Source: Gordonia amicalis NBRC 100051 = JCM 11271 (lineage in GTDB: Bacteria > Actinomycetota > Actinomycetes > Mycobacteriales > Mycobacteriaceae). Taken from it: a DNA stretch of 64,000 nucleotides. Positions 55,203-64,000 of the stretch are shown piece after piece. Position numbers and translations under genes: made by a program. The notes beneath the pieces are model-generated. The model had not been told where the DNA came from. It did no database searches and saw only the letters and a list, made by a program, of their open reading frames with translations. Each line of letters starts with the position of its first letter. The first letter of the stretch is position 1. The stretch lies in the NCBI RefSeq assembly GCF_000332995.1, contig NZ_BANS01000016.1:1-64000 (forward strand). Reading direction: 5' to 3'.

Positions 55203-57194
55203 TCACCGCAGTGCGGCGTCGTCACCCATCACGGCACCCTCACGCCGCGGGTCGGCGCCGCCGATCCATCCGGCCTCGTGGCGCATGATCGCGCTGAGAC
55301 CGCTGGACTGTTCGTCGACGGACACCTCTTCTCCGCGTTCGCGGAGGCCCCGCACCAACGGATCGTGCGCGCCGTCGTCGGTGGTGTCGACCAGTGGATG
55401 TTCGCCACCGACGTTCGACGTCGGGGTGTTGGCCGAGCCGAAGTCGATCATCGACACCGCCTGCTGCGGGTTGAGTCCCCAGTCCAGCATCCCGACAAGG
55501 GTCTTGACGACGAACTGGATGATGACCGATCCGCCCGGGGAACCCAACGCGGCGATCACCTGTGCGGGTGCGCCCCCGGTACCCGGTTGCATCACCAGGG
55601 TCGGGGCCATCGACGACCGTGGACGCTTCCCCGGCGACACCCGATTGGCGAGCAGGGCCCCGTCGTCGTCGCGCGGTTCGGCCGAGAAGTCGGTGAGCTG
55701 GTTGTTCAGCAGGAAGCCGTCGACCATGTGGAAACTGCCGAAGGCCGATTCGATGGTCGTCGTCATCGACGCGACGTTGCCGTATCGGTCGGCGACGGTG
55801 ATGTGGCTGGTGCCGCACTCGGTACCGGGATGCGAACCCAGCGGGACCGGCCCGAGATCGCCGGCCGGGGCTTCGCCGAGCGAGGCGTCGGGGCGGATCA
55901 GTCCGGCCCGGGTCTTCAGATACCCCGGGTCGAGGATGGTGTCGACGCCGCGTCCCGGCAGCGGGACGAAATCCGGGTCGGCGACGTATTTGTCGCGGTC
56001 GGCGTAGGCGAGACGTTCGGCCTCGGTGATCAGGTGTACCGCAGTGGGATTCGGCCGACCGCCGTCCGCGGCCGATGGTGTGGAACCGTCGAGTTCGGTG
56101 GGCGGCATCGACGGCAGGTCGAAGTTCTCCAGGATGCCCAGCGCGGAGGCGACGGCGATCCCGCCCGACGACGGTCCCGGCATCGCCACGATCTGGCGGC
56201 CCCGGTATTCCGTCACGACGGGGTCCCGCGCGATGGCCCGGTAGTTGCGCAGGTCGTCGACGGTCATCAGGCTGGGCGTCATGCCGCCGGCGGTGGTGCC
56301 CGCCTCGGCGACGATCGCCTGCGCGAGCGGTCCGTCGTACATCGCGTCGGCGCCGTCGGTGGCCAGCACCCCAAGGGTTTTCGCGTAGGCGGGGTTGGCC
56401 AGGTTGGTGCCCGCCGGTTTCGCTGCGCCCTCACCGGTCAGGAAGTGGTCGCGGGCGTCGACGTCGGCCTCGAGGTCCGCCGCCGCGGCCGCGATCGCCC
56501 CGGACAGACGCTGGCTGATCTCGAAACCACTGTCCGCCAAGGAGATCGCGGGGGTGAACAGATCACGCCAGGCATGTTTGCCGTACTCGCCGTGGACCAT
56601 GCCGAGCATCCGCATCACGCCGGGAATGCCGATCGACCGGCCCGATGCCCGTGCGCTGGGCACCGGTGGTGCCGGGTCGGTGGGGGAGATCCGGATCAGG
56701 TAGGTCTCGGTGGCGGCTGCGGGAGCCGTCTCGCGACCGTCGAAGGCGCGCAACGTCTTCGACGCGGCGTCGTAGTAGAGGGCGAAGGCGCCGCCGCCGA
56801 TCCCCGAGGACTGGGGTTCGACGAGACCGAGCACCATCTGTGCGGCGACCAGCGCGTCGGCTGCGGTACCGCCGTCGTGCAGGACGTCGCACGCCGCGCG
56901 GGTGGCGAGCGGATTGGCGGTGGCCGCGGCGTACGTTGCGGTGACGACCGGTTTCATCCCGCTCCGGTAACCCGAGGCGATCTCGGGTTTCGTCGCGATG
57001 TCGGTGGGGGCGGCCGAGACACTCTCGGCGCCGATCAGATCGCCGTTCGGGATCTCCGTGCAGGTGACCGGCGCGGCGGCCGGACCGTCGGAGCCGTTTC
57101 CGCACGACGCGAGGACCAGCATGCAGGAGACCCCGAACACCGCGAAGCGGACGACCCGACGCCCGGAATGAGGACTTCCCCGACGGCGTCTCAT
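55203..57194 (-). CDS. ggt: Gamma-glutamyltransferase (lipoprotein)
   Basis: Exported N-terminal nucleophile hydrolase that cleaves glutathione-like gamma-glutamyl bonds. The 663-residue precursor has a basic head, a hydrophobic signal and lipobox LASC (Cys31). The large subunit holds [20 protein letters not shown] and the glutamate-binding Arg in FDGRETAP (Arg154). Self-cleavage would expose Thr462 in [14 protein letters not shown] as nucleophile. SPGGS(V)IIQFV near the end is the usual oxyanion region. A TACGCT -10 on the minus strand (57206-57201) lies 6 nt before the ATG. Confidence 0.93.
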   Translation of the reverse strand: MRRRRGSPHSGRRVVRFAVFGVSCMLVLASCGNGSDGPAAAPVTCTEIPNGDLIGAESVSAAPTDIATKPEIASGYRSGMKPVVTATYAAATANPLATRAACDVLHDGGTAADALVAAQMVLGLVEPQSSGIGGGAFALYYDAASKTLRAFDGRETAPAAATETYLIRISPTDPAPPVPSARASGRSIGIPGVMRMLGMVHGEYGKHAWRDLFTPAISLADSGFEISQRLSGAIAAAAADLEADVDARDHFLTGEGAAKPAGTNLANPAYAKTLGVLATDGADAMYDGPLAQAIVAEAGTTAGGMTPSLMTVDDLRNYRAIARDPVVTEYRGRQIVAMPGPSSGGIAVASALGILENFDLPSMPPTELDGSTPSAADGGRPNPTAVHLITEAERLAYADRDKYVADPDFVPLPGRGVDTILDPGYLKTRAGLIRPDASLGEAPAGDLGPVPLGSHPGTECGTSHITVADRYGNVASMTTTIESAFGSFHMVDGFLLNNQLTDFSAEPRDDDGALLANRVSPGKRPRSSMAPTLVMQPGTGGAPAQVIAALGSPGGSVIIQFVVKTLVGMLDWGLNPQQAVSMIDFGSANTPTSNVGGEHPLVDTTDDGAHDPLVRGLRERGEEVSVDEQSSGLSAIMRHEAGWIGGADPRREGAVMGDDAALR

Positions 57195-57200
57195 GGACTC

Positions 57201-57206
57201 AGCGTA
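57201..57206 (-). promoter_or_regulatory. Putative -10 box (TACGCT) of ggt
   Basis: Minus-strand TACGCT ends 6 nt before the ggt ATG, inside the 15-bp gap after the MFS gene stop. If real, ggt has its own leaderless start besides any read-through from the MFS gene. Confidence 0.4.
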
Positions 57207-57209
57207 CGG

Positions 57210-58583
57210 TCATCGCGCAGGACGGACGGAACGAACGGCGATGCCCACACCGATGACGGCGAGGCAGGCGAAACCGAACGAGAGCAGACGTGCCGAACCG
57301 ACCGCGTCGGACCCGATGCTGACGAGCAGACCCGCGGCCGCCGAGCCGATGGTGTTGGCGACCATCTGCACGGAGTTGACCCCTGCCGAGGCGCGGGCGG
57401 CCTCCGCCTGATCGGTGGTGATGCCCATCGCGGCGGTCGCGATGTGAGGGAAGGCCATGCCGATACCCATGCCGGCGACGACCAGAGATGCGTACCACCC
57501 GGCCACCGCGATCGGCGCGCTCGACGACTGCAGCAGGCCGTATCCGGCCATACCTGCGGCGAGGAAGGCCGGACCGGCGATGCGGGCGGCCGCCGCGGAC
57601 CGGCCGTGCGCCCACGTGCTGCTGGCGATCTGCGCGACGGTCCACCCCGACGACAGCGCCGCGGGCATGAGCCCGGCGGCCAACGGTGTCAGGCCGCCGA
57701 CCTGCTGACCGAACAGCGGGAGGAATGCCTCGGCGGTCGACCCGATCGCCAGCACCGCTATCGACAGATAGATCCACTTGAGGGGATTGCCCACCGAATA
57801 GGTGAGACGGGGGAGCAGGCCGGTGGTCCCGCGTCGATCCACGACCACGAACCCGACCAGGGCGAGGAGGGCGACTCCGCCGAGTACCACGATCACCGAC
57901 GTCGAACCGGCGACGCCGGCGACCGAGACCGCCCCGGCGGCGGCGGTCACCGCGGCCAGCGATGCCCACGGCAACGGGTGCCGTTCGCCCGAGCCGCGAC
58001 CGCGTGGCAACACCCGCGCGGCGATGGCAGCGATGACCAGGGTGAACACCGTCAGGAACCAGAAGGAGCCGCGCCACAACCCTACCTCGGCGAACAGGCC
58101 GCCGAGCGCCGGGCCGAGGAGGTTCCCGACTCCCCACATGGCCGAGATGAGCGCCACCGCGCGCCCCCAGATCCGCTGTGGCAGCGCGATCTGTACGACC
58201 GCCAGCGCCAACCCGGTGAGCAGGCCGCCACCGAGCCCCTGGATCAGCCTGCCGGCCAACAGGATCGGCATGGTCGGGGTGAGGGCGCAGATCAGTGAAC
58301 CCGCGGCGAAGGCGGAGAACCCGATCAGGTAGGCGCCGCGCGCGCCGAACTGTGCCAGCGCGCGTGTCACCAGCATCGACGCCACCACGGACGCGATCAG
58401 GAAGATCGTGACGACCCAGGCGTAGAACTCGTCGCCGCCGATGTCGGCGATGGTGCTGGGCAGTGACGCCGCGGTCAGGAAGGTGTTGATCGCGAAGACG
58501 AGGATGCCGCCGGCGAACACCGACACCGCCGCGCGGTGTTCACGGGCGAGGAGTTCGGACCATCCGCCCGGTGACGTCGACAT
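57210..58583 (-). CDS. MFS transporter
   Basis: A 457-residue permease with about fourteen hydrophobic segments. ILVFAINTFLTAASLPSTIADIGG in helix 1 and GRLIQGLGGGLLTGLALAVVQ (motif C region) place it among DHA2-like multidrug exporters, though the first motif differs from the SMVMLD pattern. NTIGSAAAGLLVSIG is near the end. The substrate is unknown. It is 15 bp upstream of ggt on the same strand, so co-transcription is likely. ATG 58583 follows a TATTCC by 8-9 nt. Confidence 0.85.
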   Translation of the reverse strand: MSTSPGGWSELLAREHRAAVSVFAGGILVFAINTFLTAASLPSTIADIGGDEFYAWVVTIFLIASVVASMLVTRALAQFGARGAYLIGFSAFAAGSLICALTPTMPILLAGRLIQGLGGGLLTGLALAVVQIALPQRIWGRAVALISAMWGVGNLLGPALGGLFAEVGLWRGSFWFLTVFTLVIAAIAARVLPRGRGSGERHPLPWASLAAVTAAAGAVSVAGVAGSTSVIVVLGGVALLALVGFVVVDRRGTTGLLPRLTYSVGNPLKWIYLSIAVLAIGSTAEAFLPLFGQQVGGLTPLAAGLMPAALSSGWTVAQIASSTWAHGRSAAAARIAGPAFLAAGMAGYGLLQSSSAPIAVAGWYASLVVAGMGIGMAFPHIATAAMGITTDQAEAARASAGVNSVQMVANTIGSAAAGLLVSIGSDAVGSARLLSFGFACLAVIGVGIAVRSVRPAR

Positions 58584-58726
58584 CGTGCTGCAGGAATAGC
58601 CGACCCCGCGGCGGAAGGTCAAGTCGGTTATCCGTGTCCCGCACCTGGAAGTGGTTGCGACCGCATAGTGTCGGTCGGAAGCGGCGCCGGAGACACCGGG
58701 CCGGACACGCGAGAACGGGGTAGAGC

Positions 58727-59167
58727 GTGGGAGTGGTACGTCATCAGGTCGTCGTCGATGCACCTCGCGAGCGGGTCTTCGACTATGTCGACGGATATCA
58801 GAACGTTCCCGAGTATCTGATCGGTGTCACGCACTTCGATCCGACAACAGATCAGACCCGCGGACTCGGGTCGGTCTTCGACGTGAGGGTCGACCTCGGG
58901 CCGAAGAAGATCAAGGCGGTCGTGGAGTGCACCCGGTACGTCGAGAACGAGTTGATCGAGCTCCGGGCGATCGACGGTTTCGAGGCCGACACCACGTGGC
59001 GCTTCGCCGACGACGGGAACGGCACCGATCTCCAGCTCGAGATCAACTACACGCTGCCCGGCGGGATCGCCGGCCGTGTGCTGGGAGGCATCATCGGCCC
59101 GTTCGCGGCGCAAGCGGTCAGACACATCGAGGCCACGATCGCGAAGAAGGTGGTCGCGCGGGGCTGA
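58727..59167 (+). CDS. SRPBCC family protein
   Basis: A 146-residue START-like protein: VVRHQVVVDAPRERVFDYVDGYQNVPEYLIGVTHF, VDLGPKKIKAVVECTRYVENELIELRAIDGF and a final amphipathic helix AAQAVRHIEATIAKKVVARG, the polyketide cyclase/dehydrase pattern. It is the third SRPBCC gene in the window and is not obviously paired with anything. Start GTG 58727, possibly GTG 58733. It ends 6 bp from the convergent DHA2 gene. Confidence 0.85.
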   Translation: MGVVRHQVVVDAPRERVFDYVDGYQNVPEYLIGVTHFDPTTDQTRGLGSVFDVRVDLGPKKIKAVVECTRYVENELIELRAIDGFEADTTWRFADDGNGTDLQLEINYTLPGGIAGRVLGGIIGPFAAQAVRHIEATIAKKVVARG

Positions 59168-59173
59168 CCCTTT

Positions 59174-60802
59174 TCAGGTTTTCTCCTCGGTGTCGGTGTC
59201 GGTGTCGGTGTGCGCGACGATTCGGTTCGGCAGGTGCCGTGAGAAGAGCAACGCCAGCACGAGCAGGACGAACACGATGAACAGGGCCTGCTGGATCGCG
59301 GCGATCTGCGCGTCGGCGTAGGCGTCGGACACCGCCTGCGCCGAGGCTTCCGAGCCGCCGGTGTCGAGCACCGTGGTGCGTGCCTGATCCGCCGAGATTA
59401 TGGGCACTCCGCTGTCGTCGACCGTCGAGACGATCTGCTGTTGCTCGCTGGCGGGGAGCGAATCGGTGTCGTCGACCGCGGAGACGAAACCCGACGACAA
59501 CAGGAGGAGGAACACCGAACCAGCGACCGCGGTCCCGAATGACGAGCCGAGATTCTGGAACGTGCCCTGCAGGCCGCCGACCTCGGAGGTGTCCTTCTCC
59601 CCGACCGCGGACATGTTGACGTTTCCGAGTTGGGAGGCCAGGAGGCCGAAACCCGCTCCGACAACGAACATCCCGATGGCGAAGGTCATGCTGCGCAGGT
59701 CGACCCCCACCCCGGCGATCACGAAGAGGACGCCGACCGCCATGGTGAGCTGCCCGCCGCGGGCGATGAACCGGGCCGAACGTCGTGCGGTGAGCCACGA
59801 ACCGAGGACCGAGAACAGCGCGAGACCCACCGACAGCGGCAGGATCTTCACACCGGTCTGCAGGGCGTCGCGACCCAGCATCGTCTGCAGATAGACCGGC
59901 ACCACGAAGAAGAGGGCGGCGATCGCGAAGTACTGCGCGAGGAACCCGCCCAGTCCGCTGCGCAACGCGGGTATCCGCAACAGTTCGACGCGGAGAAGTG
60001 GTTGCCGGCCGGAACTGGCAAGTGCGCGTTGTCGATCGACGAACAACCAGAGGACGACGACGCCGAGCAGCAACAGGTAGGCGACCGGGGACACGCCCAA
60101 CGGGGCGATCTCCGAGCCGTTGATCTCCGGCGGATGCTGCGGTTTCAGCCACCCCCACGTCTTCGACTGCAGCACACCGTAGACGATGAGCGACAGGCCG
60201 CCGGCGGACGCGAGGACGCTCACCGGATCGATCCGCACGTCGCGATCGCGTTCGACGTCGTGGATCAGTCCCGCCGCGAACAGGACGATCACCATGACGA
60301 CGGTTTCGGCGACGAAGACATAACGCCATGAGGCGTAGGTGGTCATCAGGCCGCCGAGCAACGGGCCGACGGCGGCGGCGAGTCCGGTCACGGCACCGAG
60401 GATCGAGAAGGCGGCGACGCGGGCCTTGCCGGTGTAGTTGATCGCGGCCAGAGAGGCGATCGCGGGGATGACGAGCACGGCCCCGAGTCCCTCGACCAGT
60501 GACCAGCCCACCATCAGGACGGCCAGGTTGGGACTCAATGCGGTGGTGAGCGAACCGATCCCGTAGATGACGGCGCCGATCTTGAAGGCCCGCACCCGGC
60601 CCATGAGGTCGCCGAGTTTGCCGCCGGTCAACATGAACGCCGCCATCGTCAAGGCGTAGAAGGTGATCGCGGCCTGCATGCCGGTGATCGACGTGCCGAG
60701 ATCCGCGGCCACGACCGAGATCGACACGTTCATGACGGTGCTGTCGAGCACCATCACGAACTGCGACACCGCCAGGATGATGATGACCGACCACGAACGC
60801 AT
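59174..60802 (-). CDS. MFS transporter, DHA2 (14-helix) drug exporter
   Basis: A 542-residue proton-driven exporter. SQFVMVLDSTVMNVSISVVAADLG is the DHA2 motif D1, GGKLGDLMGRVRAFKIG motif A, and GLAAAVGPLLGG motif C. The long extracellular loop near 440-500 and 14 helices fit. The last residues HTDTDTDTEEKT come from a CGGTGT hexamer repeat in the DNA (four units at 59188-59211). It is probably co-regulated with the TetR gene upstream on the same strand. Confidence 0.9.
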   Translation of the reverse strand: MRSWSVIIILAVSQFVMVLDSTVMNVSISVVAADLGTSITGMQAAITFYALTMAAFMLTGGKLGDLMGRVRAFKIGAVIYGIGSLTTALSPNLAVLMVGWSLVEGLGAVLVIPAIASLAAINYTGKARVAAFSILGAVTGLAAAVGPLLGGLMTTYASWRYVFVAETVVMVIVLFAAGLIHDVERDRDVRIDPVSVLASAGGLSLIVYGVLQSKTWGWLKPQHPPEINGSEIAPLGVSPVAYLLLLGVVVLWLFVDRQRALASSGRQPLLRVELLRIPALRSGLGGFLAQYFAIAALFFVVPVYLQTMLGRDALQTGVKILPLSVGLALFSVLGSWLTARRSARFIARGGQLTMAVGVLFVIAGVGVDLRSMTFAIGMFVVGAGFGLLASQLGNVNMSAVGEKDTSEVGGLQGTFQNLGSSFGTAVAGSVFLLLLSSGFVSAVDDTDSLPASEQQQIVSTVDDSGVPIISADQARTTVLDTGGSEASAQAVSDAYADAQIAAIQQALFIVFVLLVLALLFSRHLPNRIVAHTDTDTDTEEKT

Positions 60803-60858
60803 CGCGGAACTCCCCTCGGCTGGAAGTGATCTCCGCCGATTGTCCCAGCCGGACGCCG

Positions 60859-61551
60859 TCAGCGTGGGTGATCGAGCATCGGGACGAGGAATCGTCTCGC
60901 GATGTCGGCCAGTTGCGCGTCGTCGGTGATGTCGACGACACGACTCGGCACGGTGAGGAACGACGCCGAGATGCGCACCATCATCTCAGCCACGAGTTCG
61001 ATGTCGAGATCGTCGGAGATGGTGCCCGACAACTGTTCTCGTCGTAGCTGTGCGGCCACGAACTTCTGCACGACGGACAGTAGGAGGCCGTCGTCGCCGA
61101 TCATCGATTCGATGAGCATGCTCGACTCGGAGTCGGCCATGCCGCTGATCAGGGGATTGCCGGCGACCGCGCGCAGAGATCCGACAAATCCGACGACCAC
61201 CCGCTCGGCGGCCGTCTGTGCGGCCGGGATGTCGGCGCGGAACTGTTCGAAGTAGCGCCGGAACTCGCGCAGCACCACCTCGTCGACCAAGGCGTCTTTG
61301 GTGGCGAACTTGCGGTAGAGGGTCACTCGCGTGACGCCCGCGTTCTTGGCGACCTTCTCCATCGGGGTCCGCTGGATGCCGAGGCGACAGAAGAGGTCGA
61401 AGGCGGCGTCGAGGAGACGTTCGGCGGTCGGATCGGACTCGGTGTCCGTCGGGTTCACCGACCCGAGGAAAGCGCGGTGGATCACCGAACTCGACGACGA
61501 GCCGACCGGCATCATGCCCGGTTCCGGGATGTCTGCGGCGGACGACGGCAT
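60859..61551 (-). CDS. TetR-family regulator, candidate LcpR
   Basis: A 230-residue repressor with a 30-residue polar N-terminal extension. HTH: AERLLDAAFDLFCRLGIQRTPMEKVAKNAGVTRVTLYRKFATKDALVDEVV. It lies divergent from lcp with a 151-bp AT-rich gap, the layout of lcpR-lcp in rubber-degrading Gordonia, where LcpR represses lcp. It also lies 57 bp upstream of the DHA2 pump, so it may control that gene instead or too. AAAGGGGA precedes the ATG. Confidence 0.85.
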   Translation of the reverse strand: MPSSAADIPEPGMMPVGSSSSSVIHRAFLGSVNPTDTESDPTAERLLDAAFDLFCRLGIQRTPMEKVAKNAGVTRVTLYRKFATKDALVDEVVLREFRRYFEQFRADIPAAQTAAERVVVGFVGSLRAVAGNPLISGMADSESSMLIESMIGDDGLLLSVVQKFVAAQLRREQLSGTISDDLDIELVAEMMVRISASFLTVPSRVVDITDDAQLADIARRFLVPMLDHPR

Positions 61552-61702
61552 CGGTGATTCCCCTTTCTGTGGCGATCGATCCGCCCGGATCAACGATCCC
61601 AAATCCGGGGATTTCGGTGTGTCTTGGATCACCCGTTGGTACAGAGGATACAAGGATACGAAGTTTGTCACATTGATACATCGGAACGGATGGGACGGGG
61701 TC
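61552..61702. promoter_or_regulatory. lcpR-lcp divergent promoter region
   Basis: AT-rich for this genome. GATAC occurs three times (61647-61651 region, 61655-61659 and near 61675), two of them as GGATACAAGGATACG, and ACAA...TTTGT spans 61650-61668 as a weak inverted repeat. This is where a TetR operator and both promoters should be; exact boxes are uncertain. Confidence 0.4.
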
Positions 61703-62926
61703 ATGGAAGATCTGAACAGGCGGAAGCTGCTCAAGGCCGGAGGAGTGGTCGGCGCCGCGGGTGCGGTGGCCGCGGTGGCCCCGGCGACGCCCTGGACGTG
61801 GTCACCCGCGAACTCTGTACCGGGCCGCGGTGCGGGCACCGACCCGCGGCAGCTGTGGGACGACGAGGCCGACCCGGTGATAGCGAAGGTCATCGACAGC
61901 GGTCAGGCGCCGAAGGTCAACAAGCTGTTGCGTACCTGGCACAAGAACTCGCAACCGCTGCCCGCCGGGCTGCCGTCGGAACTGCGCGACGTCATGGAGC
62001 ACGCGCGACAGCTGCCGTCCTGGACCGATCAGTCCAAACTGGCCACGGCGGTGAAGTTCAACCAGAAGCGCGTTACGTACCTCGGGATCATCTACGGCTT
62101 CGCCAGCGGGATGATGAGCACCCTGATCCCGCGGGAGGCGCGGGCGGTCTACTACTCCAAGGGTGGTTGGGACCTCAAGGACCGCATCTCCAAGACAGCC
62201 AAACTCGGCTACGACATCGGCTCGCTCAACGCCTATCAGCCCGGCGGCGAGATGATCGTGACCTGTCTCAAGACCCGCATGGCACATGCCGGTGTCCGGC
62301 ACCTGCTGCCCCAGTCACCGCACTGGGTGCACTCCGCGTCGGAGAACGTGCCGATCAGTCAGGCCGACATCATGGTGACGTGGCACAGCCTGCCGACGAC
62401 GGTCATGCGCAACTTCCGCAAGTGGCAGGTGCCGATCGCTGCCGACGAATCGGCGGGCTTCCTGCATTCGTGGCAGATCACCGCCCACGTGCTGGGGGTC
62501 AAGGACGAGTACATCCCGGCGTCGTGGAACGCCGCCGAATCACAGGCGAAGCAGGTGCTCGACCCGATCATCGAGCCGACACCGGAGGGTCGCAAGCTCG
62601 CCGACATGCTGCTCGACCTCGGGATGAACCTGGACCTGACCCTGCTCTCGCGAGGAGTTCTGGGGGCGCTGACCCGGTTCATGCTCGGCGACAAGGCCGC
62701 CGACGGGCTGCACATCCCGCGTGAACCCGTGTGGACTCCGCTGCTGGAGACGGCGTGGACCCCGTATGTACTGGTCCGTGAAGGCCTGCTGAACGTCGGC
62801 ATGCCACGCGAGGCCTATTGGATGATCGACGAATTCCTCCGGCAGTTCGTACTCTTCTACATGTCGGAACTGCGGATGCCGATCAACATCGAGATCCCGG
62901 TGTTCAACAACCCGAAGTACAAGTAG
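61703..62926 (+). CDS. lcp: Latex clearing protein (rubber oxygenase)
   Basis: Haem b oxygenase that cleaves cis-1,4-polyisoprene outside the cell, the first step of rubber degradation. The 407-residue protein starts with a Tat signal, NRRKLLKAGGVVGAAGAVAAV. Residues Arg161, Lys164, Thr165 (motif RISKT) and His195 (RMAHAG) fall exactly three positions before the Arg164, Lys167, Thr168 and haem ligand His198 of Streptomyces K30 Lcp. ISQADIMVTWHSLPTTVM and SAGFLHSWQITAHVLG are the conserved DUF2236 core. All key residues are intact, unlike the frameshifted MpaB paralogue at 19.6-20.7 kb. Start ATG after GGGACGGGG. Confidence 0.93.
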   Translation: MEDLNRRKLLKAGGVVGAAGAVAAVAPATPWTWSPANSVPGRGAGTDPRQLWDDEADPVIAKVIDSGQAPKVNKLLRTWHKNSQPLPAGLPSELRDVMEHARQLPSWTDQSKLATAVKFNQKRVTYLGIIYGFASGMMSTLIPREARAVYYSKGGWDLKDRISKTAKLGYDIGSLNAYQPGGEMIVTCLKTRMAHAGVRHLLPQSPHWVHSASENVPISQADIMVTWHSLPTTVMRNFRKWQVPIAADESAGFLHSWQITAHVLGVKDEYIPASWNAAESQAKQVLDPIIEPTPEGRKLADMLLDLGMNLDLTLLSRGVLGALTRFMLGDKAADGLHIPREPVWTPLLETAWTPYVLVREGLLNVGMPREAYWMIDEFLRQFVLFYMSELRMPINIEIPVFNNPKYK

Positions 62927-62965
62927 TCCGGTCACCCAGACTGGCCGACCTCGACCACGCGGCGG

Positions 62966-64000
62966 TCATCCCCTCTCATCCGCCGTCGAGGCCTCGACCG
63001 TCGGGGTTTCGGCCACTGCCGCCCGGTCCTGCTTCTTCTCTCGCCGCTTCGGCAGCAGGGGGAGGCGGGGCCGGGCGGTCAGCCATTTGCTGAACGGAAG
63101 ACGCAGCAGGATGTCGACGAGCAACAGCGAGCTGACGAGAACGACCGCGATGAGGATCAGCGAACGCATGATCGCGCTGTGCGGGAACCATTCGAAGAGC
63201 CCGCCGAGGAAGCCGACGCGTCCGAGGATGTCGAGGATGAGTGGGTGAACGGCGAACACGCCGAACGCGCGCAGGGTCGCTTGCGAAACGAACTTCGCGG
63301 CGGCCGGCCGGCCGGCCGCGCGGCGGTCGTCCCAGACGAGACCGATCAGCCACAGCAGCGCGAACCCGCCCACGAGCCACGGCAGCGACACCGGATTCCA
63401 GGCGGTGTTCGCCTTCCACGGGACGTTGCCGGGCGAGGTCGCCAGGAGGTAGCCGGCGACGGTGAACGCCGCGCAGCCCGCGGCGACGAGCACCACGGTG
63501 GCCATGTGCTCACGCAACCACTTGTCCACCGCCTGCTGATGCTGCGCCGCGAGTACACCCATGGCGACGAACAGTGCGTACATCGGCAGCGTCTTCCACA
63601 GGTGCTGGTAGGCGAGGTCCCAGGCCGCCCCGGACGGACGCGGCAGGTACTGGTAGACGACGAACATCATGATCTGGATGACCGCGCCACCGGACAGCAG
63701 AAGCCACGGACGGTTCCGGCCGCGTTCGAAGATCCACGTGATGAGCGGGAAGAACAGATAGATCTGCATCGAGATCAGCAGGAAGTACAGCTGGTACTTC
63801 CCCTCGCCGACGAGCAGATCGTGCGCGAGTCCGGAGACCCACTCGCCGGCCGGTGGGAAGGGGTTGTCCCGGATGATCACGTGGTCGGTGATCGCGTAGA
63901 TGACCGTCCACGCGAGGTAGGGCCCGATCACCAGGCCGAAGCGACGCCGCCAGAACTGCACCGGCGACATCTCGCGTCCCTGCATGCTCAGGACGAGGAC
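62966..64000 (-). CDS. Acyltransferase family 3 membrane protein, 5' end outside window
   Basis: C-terminal part of an OafA/AcT3-type membrane acyltransferase, which transfers acyl groups to cell-surface sugars or lipids. About nine helices are seen, with FWRRRFGLVIGPYLAWT, YQLYFLLISMQIYLFFPLITW and FAVHPLILDILGRVGF typical. The frame is open past the ATG at 63985 to the window edge, and the first helix with the catalytic His is missing, so the true start is outside. The tail is polar and acidic. Convergent with lcp. Confidence 0.85.
   Translation of the reverse strand, partial: VLVLSMQGREMSPVQFWRRRFGLVIGPYLAWTVIYAITDHVIIRDNPFPPAGEWVSGLAHDLLVGEGKYQLYFLLISMQIYLFFPLITWIFERGRNRPWLLLSGGAVIQIMMFVVYQYLPRPSGAAWDLAYQHLWKTLPMYALFVAMGVLAAQHQQAVDKWLREHMATVVLVAAGCAAFTVAGYLLATSPGNVPWKANTAWNPVSLPWLVGGFALLWLIGLVWDDRRAAGRPAAAKFVSQATLRAFGVFAVHPLILDILGRVGFLGGLFEWFPHSAIMRSLILIAVVLVSSLLLVDILLRLPFSKWLTARPRLPLLPKRREKKQDRAAVAETPTVEASTADERG

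Noticed and set aside
55011..58298. Open frame of 1095 codons antisense to ggt and the MFS gene
   Set aside because: Composition is Arg/Gly/Asp/Pro-rich without any recognisable domain, and both genes on the minus strand have complete family motifs.
59188..59211. CGGTGT hexamer repeat as a phase-variation switch
   Set aside because: It lies at the very 3' end of the DHA2 gene, and a six-base unit keeps the frame, so changes would only alter a few TD residues in the tail.

Overview
This is chromosomal DNA of a high-GC mycolic-acid actinobacterium, most likely Gordonia or a close relative. The evidence is strong coding bias to G/C in third positions, many GTG starts, and long gene runs matching the mycobacterial chromosome: a MarR - TrmH methyltransferase - DUF2537 - sepH - serC - citA order (Rv0880 to Rv0889c type) and an echA6 - MBL hydrolase - ctpE - MT0933 antitoxin - SRPBCC order (Rv0905 to Rv0910 type). 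A latex clearing protein (rubber oxygenase) with a TetR gene beside it points to Gordonia. These assignments come from reading motifs, not from database searches. No rRNA, tRNA, phage, insertion sequence or CRISPR array was seen.

Layout. 1-8.5 kb: transporter end, SRPBCC protein, DUF2530, purine permease, MarR regulator, Eis-like acetyltransferase, rRNA methyltransferase, DUF2537, and an SOS-boxed 13E12-type HNH protein. 8.5-14.2 kb: DUF6928, sepH (cell division), serC (serine and PLP-dependent metabolism), second citrate synthase, pdxH (PLP synthesis). 14.2-24.3 kb: cation P-type ATPase, MFS pump, 2OG oxygenase, a frameshifted MpaB-family oxygenase, a small envelope operon (holin-like, DUF3618, DUF4235), oxoprolinase subunits pxpBC, and a PfkB sugar kinase. 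24.3-30.7 kb: main citrate synthase gltA2, FKBP, photolyase (with a repeat inserted in frame), and an XRE-controlled ABC exporter operon. 30.7-42.6 kb: a frameshifted flavoprotein, echA6, XdhC, an aldonolactone oxidase/aldolase/TetR operon, MBL hydrolase-ctpE, and the antitoxin/SRPBCC pair interrupted by mpg. 42.7-48.3 kb: a solute-binding/VWA protein, then a three-gene flavin electron-transfer operon (FMN lipoprotein, ApbE flavin transferase, RnfD/NqrB-FNR fusion), a 39-bp tandem repeat, and a MOSC protein. 48.4-55 kb: proline catabolism (pruB, pruA, divergent pruC) and type III glutamine synthetase. 55.2-64 kb: gamma-glutamyltransferase, two MFS pumps, SRPBCC, lcpR/lcp, and an acyltransferase cut by the window end.

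How it works together. Several genes serve glutamate/proline/glutamine flux (pruAB, type III GlnA, ggt, pxpBC) and entry to the TCA cycle (two citrate synthases). Envelope and redox functions are prominent (EchA6, SepH, P-type ATPases, the flavinylated electron conduit, Lcp). Many genes have a TANNNT -10 hexamer 6-8 nt before an ATG/GTG, which suggests widespread leaderless transcripts; I used this to choose some starts.

Most unusual features: an 81-bp palindromic repeat present twice, each time between convergent genes; dispersed GC-rich repeats near phr, inside phr, and after the electron-transfer operon; the compact flavin electron-transfer operon; two single-base frameshifts in otherwise well-conserved oxidoreductase genes; and an antisense DNA glycosylase gene whose start codon overlaps that of the SRPBCC toxin-like gene.
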